From the NCBI RefSeq assembly GCF_001894985.1, contig NZ_BCXG01000006.1:62001-126000 (forward strand): 64,000 nucleotides of DNA. The letters run 5' to 3'. The translations under genes were made by a program, and so were the position numbers. The notes under the pieces were generated by a model. That model saw only the letters and a program-made list of their open reading frames with translations, ran no database searches and was not told the origin of the DNA. Below are positions 15,903 to 23,681 of this stretch, piece after piece (position 1 is the first letter of the stretch; every line of letters starts with the position of its first letter). The stretch comes from Rhodococcus tukisamuensis NBRC 100609 (GTDB lineage Bacteria; Actinomycetota; Actinomycetes; Mycobacteriales; Mycobacteriaceae).

Positions 15903-16209
15903 GCGCGTCGGGTGGTGTGACGTTGGCCCGTTCGGTATCGCACCGGCAGTTCCTTCCGGCACTGTCGCCGAATTCAGTTCAGCTTCGTTGCTGATGTGGT
16001 CTGCCTGCCCGCGCGGCCCGCACGGTGCTCGCAGAAGAAAAATCCTCTGCACAAGGAAGCTTCTCCGTATCAGCCCAGGTTGGGCGACTGCATCTTGTGC
16101 TTATCGATCGATAGTGAAGTCCTTGACTCGGCGGCTTGTATGCCTGTTCAATGCTCGAGACCGCCGGTTCGGTGTGGTTCAGGTCACAGCCCGAAGGGAC
16201 GTACGGAAG
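15903..16209. other. intergenic region before the truncated binding-protein gene
   Basis: A 307-bp stretch without a gene. It contains one TTAGCG-type palindrome at 16101-16114. The rest shows no hairpin or repeat I can support. Confidence 0.5.
16101..16114. promoter_or_regulatory. palindromic operator, TTAGCG-NN-CGMTAA family (site a)
   Basis: TTATCGATCGATAG is one of six similar palindromes in the island. It lies 95 bp upstream of the truncated binding-protein gene. The following bases (tgaagtccttgac) resemble the sequence beside the sites near 27.2 and 27.96 kb read on the other strand. Confidence 0.45.
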
Positions 16210-16455
16210 ATGCTGAGGAAAGCTGTTCCAGCCCTCGCAATCGCCTCGATGCTCGCGTTGACCGCTTGCGGCGGGTCGGACGGTGGAGACTCCACAACAG
16301 GTGCGGACGGGATCAAGGTCGGGAAGGGCGTCGGCGATTCCGAGATCAATCTCGGAATCCTCACCGACTACTCCGGCCCGATCGCCCAGGCGGCAACCTC
16401 CGGCTCGATCGGCCTGGAGATCAAGCTGGATCAGGTCGAGGCAAGCGGTTTCTGA
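16210..16455 (+). pseudogene. truncated ABC substrate-binding protein (N-terminal 81 residues)
   Basis: An 81-codon frame with a lipoprotein signal (LTACGG, Cys20) followed by GDSEINLGILTDYSGPIAQAATSGSIG and a stop after QVEASGF. It aligns along its whole length with the first 80 residues of the intact binding protein that starts at 17001, where DTEINLALLSDYSGPLAQAATSGTVG continues for another 330 residues. This is therefore a 5' remnant of a duplicated binding-protein gene. It could still make a short lipoprotein, but it lacks nearly all of the ligand-binding lobes. Confidence 0.85.
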
Positions 16456-16826
16456 CGGTCGGGGACCACGCGCCATCCGACCGATCTGATTTGAGTTAAT
16501 GCTTGGCAAATGCCTCCGGAGGTGCGCGTAGGGGGTGGTCGACGGCCCCACTTCGCCGAGGGGCGGGACGTTGACGCCCCGGTTCTCGGGTGCCTCCGGG
16601 GGTGTTCGGCATATCTGACCGAAATGTTCTGACCATGTCGTCCGTTGTCCGTCGACTTATCCGCCCGGATTCTCTGGGCGACTGCGCTGCCACCCGCGCT
16701 GGGGCTGGGTCTGTCAGCGCAGCGCCGGAGACTTCTCTGAGTGATCCCGGCGCCGGGACTGAATTGGACGACCGTCCTGTCCGATTTCCGGAACTCTCCC
16801 CGCGCGACGACAACCTGCGCGTTTGG

Positions 16827-16841
16827 CAGAAGATCTTTCTG
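16827..16841. promoter_or_regulatory. operator, CAGAA-N5-TTCTG family, before the importer operon
   Basis: CAGAA at 16827-16831 and TTCTG at 16837-16841 form GCAGAA-GATCT-TTCTGC, with the same half-sites and spacing as the site before the MFS gene. A third half-site is not evident. It lies 160 bp upstream of the substrate-binding protein start. Confidence 0.55.
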
Positions 16842-16893
16842 CACAGAGGGCTATAGAACGATATATGCAGGTGACAGCACTAGCGTTTGGAGG

Positions 16894-16907
16894 TTATCGA
16901 GCGCTAA
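16894..16907. promoter_or_regulatory. palindromic operator, TTAGCG family (site b)
   Basis: TTATCGAGCGCTAA (reverse: TTAGCGCTCGATAA) is a near-perfect palindrome of the six-member family. It is 94 bp upstream of the binding-protein gene and 53 bp downstream of the CAGAA/TTCTG site, so this promoter may answer to two regulators. Confidence 0.5.
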
Positions 16908-17000
16908 TCAGGTATTGACGGAAGGGCCGTGGGGCTGTTGAATGCACTGGAGCGCTGATCCGATGTGCGTCACGTCACAGATTCCAAGAGGGGTATTTAG

Positions 17001-18251
17001 ATGGTCTCGATGAAGGCGGTTCCGGTTGTCGCGGTCGCCGCGATGCTCACGCTCACCGCTTGCGGTGGGTCCGGCAGCGACGCCTCCGCAGGCGCCGACG
17101 GCGTCAAGATGGGCATCGGTGTGACCGACACCGAGATCAACCTGGCGCTGCTGTCCGACTACTCCGGCCCTCTCGCCCAGGCGGCTACTTCGGGCACGGT
17201 CGGCATGCAGGTGCAGGTGGACGCAGTTAACGCCGCGGGCGGCGTCTGCGACCGCAAGCTCGTCCTGCACAAGATGGACACCAAGTACGACCCTCAGGTC
17301 GCCACGCAGCAGTACCGCGCCATCAACAACAAGGTGGTGATGATGCCGCAGCTGGTTGGAACACCGGCGATGATGGCCATCAAGGACAACATCGCGAAGG
17401 ACAACATGCCCACCTTCGCGTCCTCGCTCAACACCGCCGCGATCAAGCTCGACAAGGTCTCCATCTACACACCGCCCTTCGAGGTGGAGCTGATCAACGG
17501 CCTCGTCTGGGCCGCCCAGGAGGCCGGTGCCAGCGCCACCAACCCGCTGAAGGTCGCGGTGATCACCCCCGCGGATCAGTACGGCACGATCTACGCCGAC
17601 GCCGTCAAGTTCGCCGCGGACAAGATCGACGGCGTGGAGGTGGTCGCCAGCCCGGCGTACACCCCGACGGACAACGACTTCACCGCTCAGGTCGCCGACC
17701 TGAAGAAGTCCGGTGCTCAGGTGGTGATCCTCGGCAACACGATGGCTCAGACCGCGAGCATCGTCGGCCAGTCGGCGCAGCTTGATTTCAAGCCCAAGTG
17801 GGTCGGCTACTCGGCCGCCTGGAACGCGGCGCTGGCCAAGCCGCTCGCGGGCCTGCTGGACAACTTCTACGTGTCCGCCAGCTACGGCGTGCTCGCTGAC
17901 GAGGTCCCGGGCATCGCGGACATGAAGACGGCCTTGGCGGAGTACGCGCCGAACGAGGAGCCGAGCAACTTTCAGGTCGTCGGCTGGCTCAGCGGCGTGG
18001 CAACCCAGGCCGTGCTCGAAAAGGCCTGTGAGAAAAAGGACCTCACCCGCGACGGCGTGCTGGCGGCGATGGAAGACCTCGAGATCGATTTCGGTGGCAT
18101 CCTGCCGGCCGTCAACCTCAAGGACGGCGACTCGATCGTCAGCTACGAGACGAGGATGAACCGTGTGGATGCCGCCGGGATGATGATCCCGGTCGCGGAC
18201 TTCAAGGCCGCCGGCGAGGCGAAGGCCTGGGGCGCGGCGAACGGCTTCTAA
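17001..18251 (+). CDS. ABC transporter substrate-binding lipoprotein (LivK/branched-chain-amino-acid type)
   Basis: A 416-residue exported lipoprotein with lipobox LTAC (Cys21) followed by a polar linker. The mature part is a type I periplasmic-binding fold: INLALLSDYSGPLAQAATSG at the front, YRAINNKVVMMPQLVGTPAM, VAVITPADQYGTIYADAVKFAADK and GAQVVILGNTMAQTASIV. This family (HAAT) binds amino acids, aromatic acids and their derivatives. GAGGGG precedes the ATG by about 8 bases. It starts an operon with two permeases and two ATPases, and a hairpin after it may keep its transcript abundant. Binding of an aromatic acid or ester is inferred from context. Confidence 0.9.
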   Translation: MVSMKAVPVVAVAAMLTLTACGGSGSDASAGADGVKMGIGVTDTEINLALLSDYSGPLAQAATSGTVGMQVQVDAVNAAGGVCDRKLVLHKMDTKYDPQVATQQYRAINNKVVMMPQLVGTPAMMAIKDNIAKDNMPTFASSLNTAAIKLDKVSIYTPPFEVELINGLVWAAQEAGASATNPLKVAVITPADQYGTIYADAVKFAADKIDGVEVVASPAYTPTDNDFTAQVADLKKSGAQVVILGNTMAQTASIVGQSAQLDFKPKWVGYSAAWNAALAKPLAGLLDNFYVSASYGVLADEVPGIADMKTALAEYAPNEEPSNFQVVGWLSGVATQAVLEKACEKKDLTRDGVLAAMEDLEIDFGGILPAVNLKDGDSIVSYETRMNRVDAAGMMIPVADFKAAGEAKAWGAANGF

Positions 18252-18256
18252 GTCGA

Positions 18257-18300
18257 GCGTCGAGGTGCCCGCTTCCCCAGGACGGCGGGCGCCTCGACGC
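18257..18300 (+). terminator. stem-loop between binding protein and permease genes
   Basis: GCGTCGAGG-T-GCCCGC at 18257-18272 pairs with GCGGGC-G-CCTCGACGC at 18285-18300 around a 12-base loop. No T-run follows and the operon continues. It probably acts as an mRNA stabiliser or partial terminator that raises the binding protein over the membrane parts, a common layout in ABC importer operons. Confidence 0.5.
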
Positions 18301-18373
18301 CACCCAAGTACTACACCTCGCCCGTCTAGAGCCCAAGTGCCACACAATGTTCGACCAAAGGAGTAGAAGGGGA

Positions 18374-19255
18374 ATGTCGCTCTTCTTACAGCTCGGCTTC
18401 CAGGGCATCGCCCTGGGAATGGTCTACGGACTGATCGCCCTCGGGTTCGTGATCATGTTCAAGGGCTCACACACATTCAACTTTGCCCACGGCGAGATCG
18501 TGGCACTGGGCGCCTACGCAGTGTTGGCCTTGATGGCCTTCATGCCCTGGGGGCTGGCGTTCGTCATGGCGGCCGTCATCGTCGTGGTCCTCGGGGTCCT
18601 GATCGAGGCGGTCTTCCTCCGCCGCATGGTTGGCAAATCCGTGACTACCGTCGTGCTGGCGACACTGGGCATCTCGATCATGCTCCACCAGGCGATCCTG
18701 ATGATCTGGGGCGTCGGTACACACGGCTCGGCGGGCCCTGTCGGCTCCGGCACAGTGAATGTCGGCTCCGTGGTCTTGCCTTGGAGTGGCATCGTGACGA
18801 TCGGCACCTCCGTTGTGGTCCTCGCTGGACTGGCCTACTTCTTCCAGAAGACCCCGTACGGACTGGCGCTCCGCGCGACCGCCAGTCATCAGGAGGCGGC
18901 GCTCGCACAGGGAATCGACGTACGGCGGATGTTCGCCCTCTCATGGGGACTCGCGGCCTTCCTTGCCGTGGTGGCCGGCGTCTTCCTGGCGTCCTTCCCC
19001 CGGGTCGTCTCGCCGTCATTGGGAATCGTGGCGCTGCTTGCCATCCCCGCGATCGTGATCGGTGGCATGGACTCGCTGGTCGGCGCGATCGTCGGAGGTT
19101 TGGTCGTCGGCCTGATTCAGGTGATGGGGTCCTACTACCTGTCGGACATCGGGGGCGGCCGACTGCACGAGGTCCTGCCCTACATCGTCATGTTCGCCGT
19201 GCTGGTGGTCCGACCGTACGGACTCTTCGGCAGTAAAAGCGTTGAAAGGGTCTGA
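18374..19255 (+). CDS. branched-chain-amino-acid-type ABC permease (LivH-like)
   Basis: A 293-residue inner-membrane permease with 8 or so hydrophobic segments. It opens MSLFLQLGFQGIALGMVYGLIALGFVIMFKGSHTFNFAHGEIVALGAY, the usual LivH front. RATASHQEAALAQGIDVRRMFALSWGLAAFLA near residue 185-215 is the cytoplasmic coupling loop that contacts the ATPase. It ends VVRPYGLFG. The ATG at 18374 is preferred over one 9 codons upstream because AAGGGG sits just before it. It pairs with the LivM-like permease that begins 3 bases after its stop. Confidence 0.92.
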   Translation: MSLFLQLGFQGIALGMVYGLIALGFVIMFKGSHTFNFAHGEIVALGAYAVLALMAFMPWGLAFVMAAVIVVVLGVLIEAVFLRRMVGKSVTTVVLATLGISIMLHQAILMIWGVGTHGSAGPVGSGTVNVGSVVLPWSGIVTIGTSVVVLAGLAYFFQKTPYGLALRATASHQEAALAQGIDVRRMFALSWGLAAFLAVVAGVFLASFPRVVSPSLGIVALLAIPAIVIGGMDSLVGAIVGGLVVGLIQVMGSYYLSDIGGGRLHEVLPYIVMFAVLVVRPYGLFGSKSVERV

Positions 19256-19258
19256 TCG

Positions 19259-20383
19259 ATGACAACAACTCTCGAACCCGCACCCGTCGACGACGCCACC
19301 GCAGGTGGTCCGGCTGACGTCGTGCGGACCAAGAAGCGAAGCACGCGTGTGTGGGTTGCGGTGTGGGTCGTGGCGATGCTGCTGGTGCCCTGGGTCGTGC
19401 AGTCCGACCTCTGGATGGGCGTCGGAATCTTCGCGCTGATTGCGGCCGTCGGCGCCCTCGGCATGCAGGTCATCACCGGCTTTGCCGGTCAGATCTCGAT
19501 GGGCCACGCGGTATTCATGGCGATCGGTGCCTACACCTCAGCCTGGCTGGGAGTCGATGTGGGACTGCCGGTCTGGGTGTGGTTGCCTGCAGCCGCAGTG
19601 GTTGCCGGACTCGCTGGTGCCCTCGTCGGTCCTGCGGCAGTGCGCATCCGCGGGCTCTACCTGGCGGTTGCGACGTTGGCCCTGATTTTCATCGGCACGT
19701 ACGTCTGGGAGACCTGGACCAGTATGAGCGGTGGTGTCAATGGTCGGACGGCCCCTGCGGTCGAGATCAATGGGCAGGACTTGCTGGACGGTTACCGGTC
19801 GTCGGGAGGCGAGGAGATCCTGACCTCGTTCCAGGCTTGGTGGTACTTCGCGCTGGCAGTGCTGCTCGTCGTCACCGTGCTGACCTGGAACCTCAAGCGC
19901 TCGCGGCTCGGTCGCGCCTTCATGGCGGTCCGAGACCGGGACATCGCCGCAGGCGTCGCCGGGATTCCTGTGACCAGGACCAAGGTCGTCGCCTTCGTTG
20001 TCTCCTCGTCCCTCGCCGGTGTCTCCGGCGCGCTGCTGGTGTCCTACATGGGCTACTTCACGCCGAGCCAGTGGACGATGATGGTCTCCGTCGACTTCAT
20101 CGCCATGGTCGTCATCGGTGGTATGGGCACGGTTGCGGGCGCGATCCTCGGCGCATTCTTCATCAAGGCGATGCCTGAGATGGTCAATGTGGTCTCGCCG
20201 TACCTTCCGTTTGTCTCGAAGGACGCGAGCGCCGACGGCGGCGTCACCGCGCCCCTGCTCTCTCAGTTCCTGTACGGCCTCGTGATCGTGCTGGTCCTCA
20301 TCTTCGAGCCCAAGGGTCTGGTCGCGCTGTTCAAGCGGCCTGTCGACTGGGTCCGAGCTCGAATCTCGGGAGGTAGCAAATGA
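19259..20383 (+). CDS. branched-chain-amino-acid-type ABC permease (LivM-like)
   Basis: A 374-residue permease. A polar 28-residue head precedes the first membrane segment. TGFAGQISMGHAVFMAIGAYTSAWLG is the LivM hallmark, IRGLYLAVATLALIFIG follows, and AVRDRDIAAGVAGIPVTRTKVVAFV is the ATPase-coupling loop. A periplasmic loop of about 40 residues (SGGVNGRTAPAVEINGQDLLDGYRSSGGEE) is longer than in E. coli LivM, as often in aromatic-acid importers. The stop overlaps the next gene's ATG by 4 bases. Confidence 0.92.
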   Translation: MTTTLEPAPVDDATAGGPADVVRTKKRSTRVWVAVWVVAMLLVPWVVQSDLWMGVGIFALIAAVGALGMQVITGFAGQISMGHAVFMAIGAYTSAWLGVDVGLPVWVWLPAAAVVAGLAGALVGPAAVRIRGLYLAVATLALIFIGTYVWETWTSMSGGVNGRTAPAVEINGQDLLDGYRSSGGEEILTSFQAWWYFALAVLLVVTVLTWNLKRSRLGRAFMAVRDRDIAAGVAGIPVTRTKVVAFVVSSSLAGVSGALLVSYMGYFTPSQWTMMVSVDFIAMVVIGGMGTVAGAILGAFFIKAMPEMVNVVSPYLPFVSKDASADGGVTAPLLSQFLYGLVIVLVLIFEPKGLVALFKRPVDWVRARISGGSK

Positions 20384-21189
20384 ACTCGCTGGTCATTGAC
20401 AGCCTCAGCGTCCGCTACGGCGCGGCCTCGCTTTCGCTCGAGGACGTGAGCCTCACGGTTCCCCAGGGCCAGATCGTCAGCCTCCTCGGGCCCAACGGCG
20501 CGGGCAAGTCGACACTGATGCGCGCCGTCTCCGGACTGCTCGGCGTGCACGGTGGCGCCGTCGCCTCGGGCAAGGTCGAACTGCTGGGCAAGGACGTCAC
20601 CAACGACCGGTCGTCCAAGCGTGTCAAGGCGGGGCTCGCGCAGGCGTTGGAAGGCCGGCAGGTGTTCCCCGGCCTGACCGTGGCCGAGAACCTCGCGAGC
20701 GGCGGCCATGTCCGGCGTTATCGCAGGGCCCAGGAACTCGAGGTGCGCGAGCGGGTGCTGCACCACTTCCCGCGGCTGGGCGACCTGATGGCGCGCAAAG
20801 CCGGTTATCTCTCAGGCGGCGAGCAGCAGATGCTGGCGATCGGGCGGGCGATGATGTCCCAGCCCAAGGTGCTCCTGCTCGACGAGCCGAGCCTCGGCTT
20901 GGCGCCGAAGATCGTCGCGGATGTCCGCGACGTGATCGTCGACATCAACAAGGAGGGCACATCCATTCTGCTCGTAGAGCAGAACGCGGCAATGGCGATG
21001 GCGATTGCCCACTACGGATATGTCTTGGAAGGCGGCCGCGTGGTCAAGGAGGGCAAGGCGGAGGACCTGCGCGGCGACGCGGAAATCGCGGAACTCTACC
21101 TGGGTGCGTCGGCGGTGGGCACAGCCGAGCCTGCGCCGGCAGTGCAGGCCACGGGAATCGATACCGAAGGAGCGATCCAGCATGTCTGA
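20380..21189 (+). CDS. ABC transporter ATP-binding protein (LivF-like)
   Basis: A 269-residue ATPase. Walker A GPNGAGKS is at residues 37-44, the ABC signature reads LSGGEQQ near 144, and Walker B LLLDEPSLGLAP comes right after, ending in the H-region VEQNAAMAMAIAHYGYVLEGG that is typical of LivF. A C-terminal tail of about 30 residues (GTAEPAPAVQATGIDTEGAIQHV) is extra. It drives import together with the LivG-like ATPase. The first gene overlap (ATGA) and the 8-base overlap with the next gene show tight coupling. Confidence 0.92.
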   Translation: MNSLVIDSLSVRYGAASLSLEDVSLTVPQGQIVSLLGPNGAGKSTLMRAVSGLLGVHGGAVASGKVELLGKDVTNDRSSKRVKAGLAQALEGRQVFPGLTVAENLASGGHVRRYRRAQELEVRERVLHHFPRLGDLMARKAGYLSGGEQQMLAIGRAMMSQPKVLLLDEPSLGLAPKIVADVRDVIVDINKEGTSILLVEQNAAMAMAIAHYGYVLEGGRVVKEGKAEDLRGDAEIAELYLGASAVGTAEPAPAVQATGIDTEGAIQHV

Positions 21190-21958
21190 GACGCGTGCCG
21201 ACCTGTTGGAGGTCGAGGACCTTTCCCTGAGCTTTGCCGGAGTGAAAGCGATTGATGGCGTGAGCTTCTCGATCGCCGAAGGTGAGTTGTTCTCCGTCAT
21301 CGGTCCGAACGGTGCGGGCAAGTCCTCGTTGTTCAACTGCATCTCGGGCGTATACGCGCCGCAGTCCGGCTCGGTGCGCTTCGCGGGCGAAGAGATCCTC
21401 GGGATGCCCGCTCACAAGATCGCGAAGAAGGGCATCGCCCGGACCTTCCAGAACGTCGAGGTCTTCCCGGCCATGACGGTGCTGGACAACCTGTTGCTCT
21501 CGCGGCACAACGCGATGCGCGCGGGCGCCTTGGAGAACATGCTCTGGCTGGGTCGCTCTGCTCGCGAGGAGAAGGCCGCGGTGGAGAAGGTTCGTGAGGT
21601 CGCGGCACTCATGCAGATCGAGCATCTGGCCGACATCCCTGTCGGATCGCTGCCGCACGGCACGCAGAAGCGCATCGAGCTGGCGCGGGCGCTGGCGATG
21701 GAACCCCGACTGATCATGCTCGATGAGCCCGTCGCGGGCATGAACCACGACGAGACCGCCGAGATGACGGAGACCATCGTGCAGGTGAACCGAGACCTCG
21801 GCGTGGCCATCCTGCTGGTCGAGCATGACATGAAGATGGTCATGGGTATCTCGAACCGCGTCTGCGTCCTCAACTTCGGTCAAAGAATCGCCCTCGGCAA
21901 GCCCGCCGAGGTTATCCGCGACGAGGAAGTCGTCGCAGCCTATCTGGGAGCTGCATGA
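21182..21958 (+). CDS. ABC transporter ATP-binding protein (LivG-like)
   Basis: A 258-residue ATPase. Walker A GPNGAGKS is at 41-48, and the LivG-specific RTFQNVEVFPAMTVLDNLLL follows. The signature is degenerate, LPHGTQKRIELARAL instead of LSYGxQR, which is common in LivG. Walker B is IMLDEPVAGMNHDE, and the end is VLNFGQRIALGKPAEVIRDEEVVAAYLG. The gene overlaps the LivF-like gene by 8 bases and the flavin reductase gene by 4. The order LivF before LivG is the reverse of the E. coli arrangement. Confidence 0.92.
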   Translation: MSETRADLLEVEDLSLSFAGVKAIDGVSFSIAEGELFSVIGPNGAGKSSLFNCISGVYAPQSGSVRFAGEEILGMPAHKIAKKGIARTFQNVEVFPAMTVLDNLLLSRHNAMRAGALENMLWLGRSAREEKAAVEKVREVAALMQIEHLADIPVGSLPHGTQKRIELARALAMEPRLIMLDEPVAGMNHDETAEMTETIVQVNRDLGVAILLVEHDMKMVMGISNRVCVLNFGQRIALGKPAEVIRDEEVVAAYLGAA

Positions 21959-22530
21959 TGAGTGACGATCGTTTTGTTGTCTGTGGAATCGCCGGCAGCC
22001 TCCGCCGAGATTCGTGGAATCGCAAGCTCCTCGAAGCGGCGGAGAAACTAGCACCCGCCGATGTCGATTTGCGGATCACGGAGCTGCTGGGCGACATTCC
22101 GTTGTTCAACGAGGATCACATCGGTAACGAGGCGGAGAGCGTCCATGCGCTGCGCGCGGAAGTTGCGGCCGCCGATGCCGTGGTCATCGCCACGCCGGAA
22201 TACAATGGTGGTATCCCCGGCGTCCTGAAGAACGCGCTCGACTGGCTCTCGCTGCCGCTCGGCAGTTCGGCGCTCGAGCGCAAGCCGGTGGCGCTCATGG
22301 GCGCGACGCCCGGCCGCCTCGGCACAGCGCGCAGCCAGTTCGAACTGCGTCACACTTTCGTCTTCTCGCGGTCCCCGGTGCTGCCGGGGCCCGAGATTCT
22401 CCTCAGTTTCGCGCCCAATCACTTTGACGAGCAAGGCCGGCTGACGGATCCAATCGTCCTCGAACGGGTCGATTTGATGTTTACGCACCTGAAGAAATAC
22501 GCAAGTCTCAATGAATACGAGGTTGTCTGA
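21955..22530 (+). CDS. NADPH-dependent FMN reductase-like flavoprotein
   Basis: A 191-residue flavodoxin-fold protein. GIAGSLRRDSWNRKLL near residues 11-26 is the phosphate-binding start of the FMN_red family, and TPEYNGGIPGVLKNALDW near 80-97 is its diagnostic second motif. It should reduce FMN or quinones with NAD(P)H. Inside this operon it may supply reduced flavin, or protect against quinones made from diol intermediates. It overlaps the LivG-like gene by 4 bases and ends 2 bases before the hydrolase gene. No partner flavin monooxygenase is encoded next to it. Confidence 0.85.
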   Translation: MMSDDRFVVCGIAGSLRRDSWNRKLLEAAEKLAPADVDLRITELLGDIPLFNEDHIGNEAESVHALRAEVAAADAVVIATPEYNGGIPGVLKNALDWLSLPLGSSALERKPVALMGATPGRLGTARSQFELRHTFVFSRSPVLPGPEILLSFAPNHFDEQGRLTDPIVLERVDLMFTHLKKYASLNEYEVV

Positions 22531-22532
22531 CC

Positions 22533-23681
22533 ATGTCCGGCGCTACCACCAGCCCGACCGTCCACAAGGAATTTGTCAGCAGCGAGTCCCCGGGCGCGAA
22601 GCGCGCGGGGGCCGGCGGCTACCCGTGTCAGGGGATCTACTACACGCCGGCCGGCAAGAAGCCGCGCATCGCGATGATCGCCTCGCACTACCAGATTGAC
22701 TTTTCCGAGCATTACATCGCCGAGTTCATGGCTGAGCGCGGTGTCGGATTCCTGGGCTGGAACACCCGGTACCGCGGCTACGAGGAGCTCTTCAATCTCG
22801 ACCAGGCCCTGGTCGACATCGGCGTGGGCGTCCGCTGGTTGAAGGAACATGCAGGTGTGGATCAGGTTATCCTGCTTGGCAATTCCGGCGGCGGGTCGCT
22901 GATGGCGGCCTACCAGGCGCAAGCTGTCGAGTCGTGCATCCGTCCCGCCCGCGATATGGAACCCGCGTTGGGTATCGACGAGCTCATCCCCGGTGACGCC
23001 TACATCTCCCTCGCCGCGCACGGCGGCCGGCCCGATGTGCTGACCTCGTGGCTGGACGCGGCCGTCGTAGACGAGAACGACCCGACGCTGACTGACCCCG
23101 AACTCGACCTGTTCAACCCCGAGAACGGCCCGCCGTACTCCGAGGAGTTCATCGAGCGATACCGTGCTGCGCAGGTTGCTCGCAACCACCGGATCACCGC
23201 GTGGGCCCGGGAAGAGCTCGCCCGGGTCACCGCCGCTGGCTACTTCGACCGGCACTTCGGTGTTCCGCGTACCTGGGCGGACCCCCGCATGGTCGACGCG
23301 ACGCTGGATCCGAGCAGTCGGCCTGCGGGCGAGTGCTACCGCGGCTCGACTGCCGTGGCGAATCGCGGCGACCGCGGCATAGGTGCCGGGAGCACGCTGC
23401 GGAACTGGCTGCACATGTGGAGTCTCGAAGAATCCCAGTGTCGCGCGGAAATGCACATGGAGAAGATCACTGTGCCTGCGTTTGTCATCAACCCTGACGG
23501 CGACACGGGCGTGTTCCCCAGCGATGCGGACGCGCTGTACAACGCCATCGCCAGCACCGACAAGCAGCGCAAGGACCTGCCGGGCGATCACTACTTCGTC
23601 GAGCCGGCCGGCGCCCGCGAGAAGGTCGCCGAGGTCATGTGCGACTGGATCGCCGAGCGCTTCCCCAAGGCGCAGTGGTGA
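22533..23681 (+). CDS. alpha/beta hydrolase, candidate ester hydrolase for the imported substrate
   Basis: A 382-residue alpha/beta hydrolase without a signal peptide, hence intracellular. After PRIAMIASHYQIDFSEHYIAEFMAERGVGFLGWNTRY the nucleophile elbow is LGNSGGGSL (Ser in GNSGGG, near residue 118). A large insertion or cap covers about 135-290. The late core has VPAFVINPDGDTGVFPSDADAL (Asp) and PGDHYFVEPAGA (His), giving a complete triad. Its place between an importer and a CoA ligase suggests it cleaves the imported compound. In Rhodococcus RHA1 a hydrolase beside a phthalate ABC importer (PatE) acts on phthalate monoesters; similarity to it is my inference from layout, not an alignment. 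Confidence 0.8.
   Translation: MSGATTSPTVHKEFVSSESPGAKRAGAGGYPCQGIYYTPAGKKPRIAMIASHYQIDFSEHYIAEFMAERGVGFLGWNTRYRGYEELFNLDQALVDIGVGVRWLKEHAGVDQVILLGNSGGGSLMAAYQAQAVESCIRPARDMEPALGIDELIPGDAYISLAAHGGRPDVLTSWLDAAVVDENDPTLTDPELDLFNPENGPPYSEEFIERYRAAQVARNHRITAWAREELARVTAAGYFDRHFGVPRTWADPRMVDATLDPSSRPAGECYRGSTAVANRGDRGIGAGSTLRNWLHMWSLEESQCRAEMHMEKITVPAFVINPDGDTGVFPSDADALYNAIASTDKQRKDLPGDHYFVEPAGAREKVAEVMCDWIAERFPKAQW

Larger units (their letters stand above)
16456..17000. other. intergenic region before the ABC importer operon
   Basis: A 545-bp stretch with no convincing gene. It carries a CAGAA-N5-TTCTG operator at 16827-16841 and a TTAGCG-type palindrome at 16894-16907, both within 175 bp of the importer operon. 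The first 370 bp may be debris from the deleted part of the duplicated binding-protein gene, but no similarity is visible. Confidence 0.5.
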
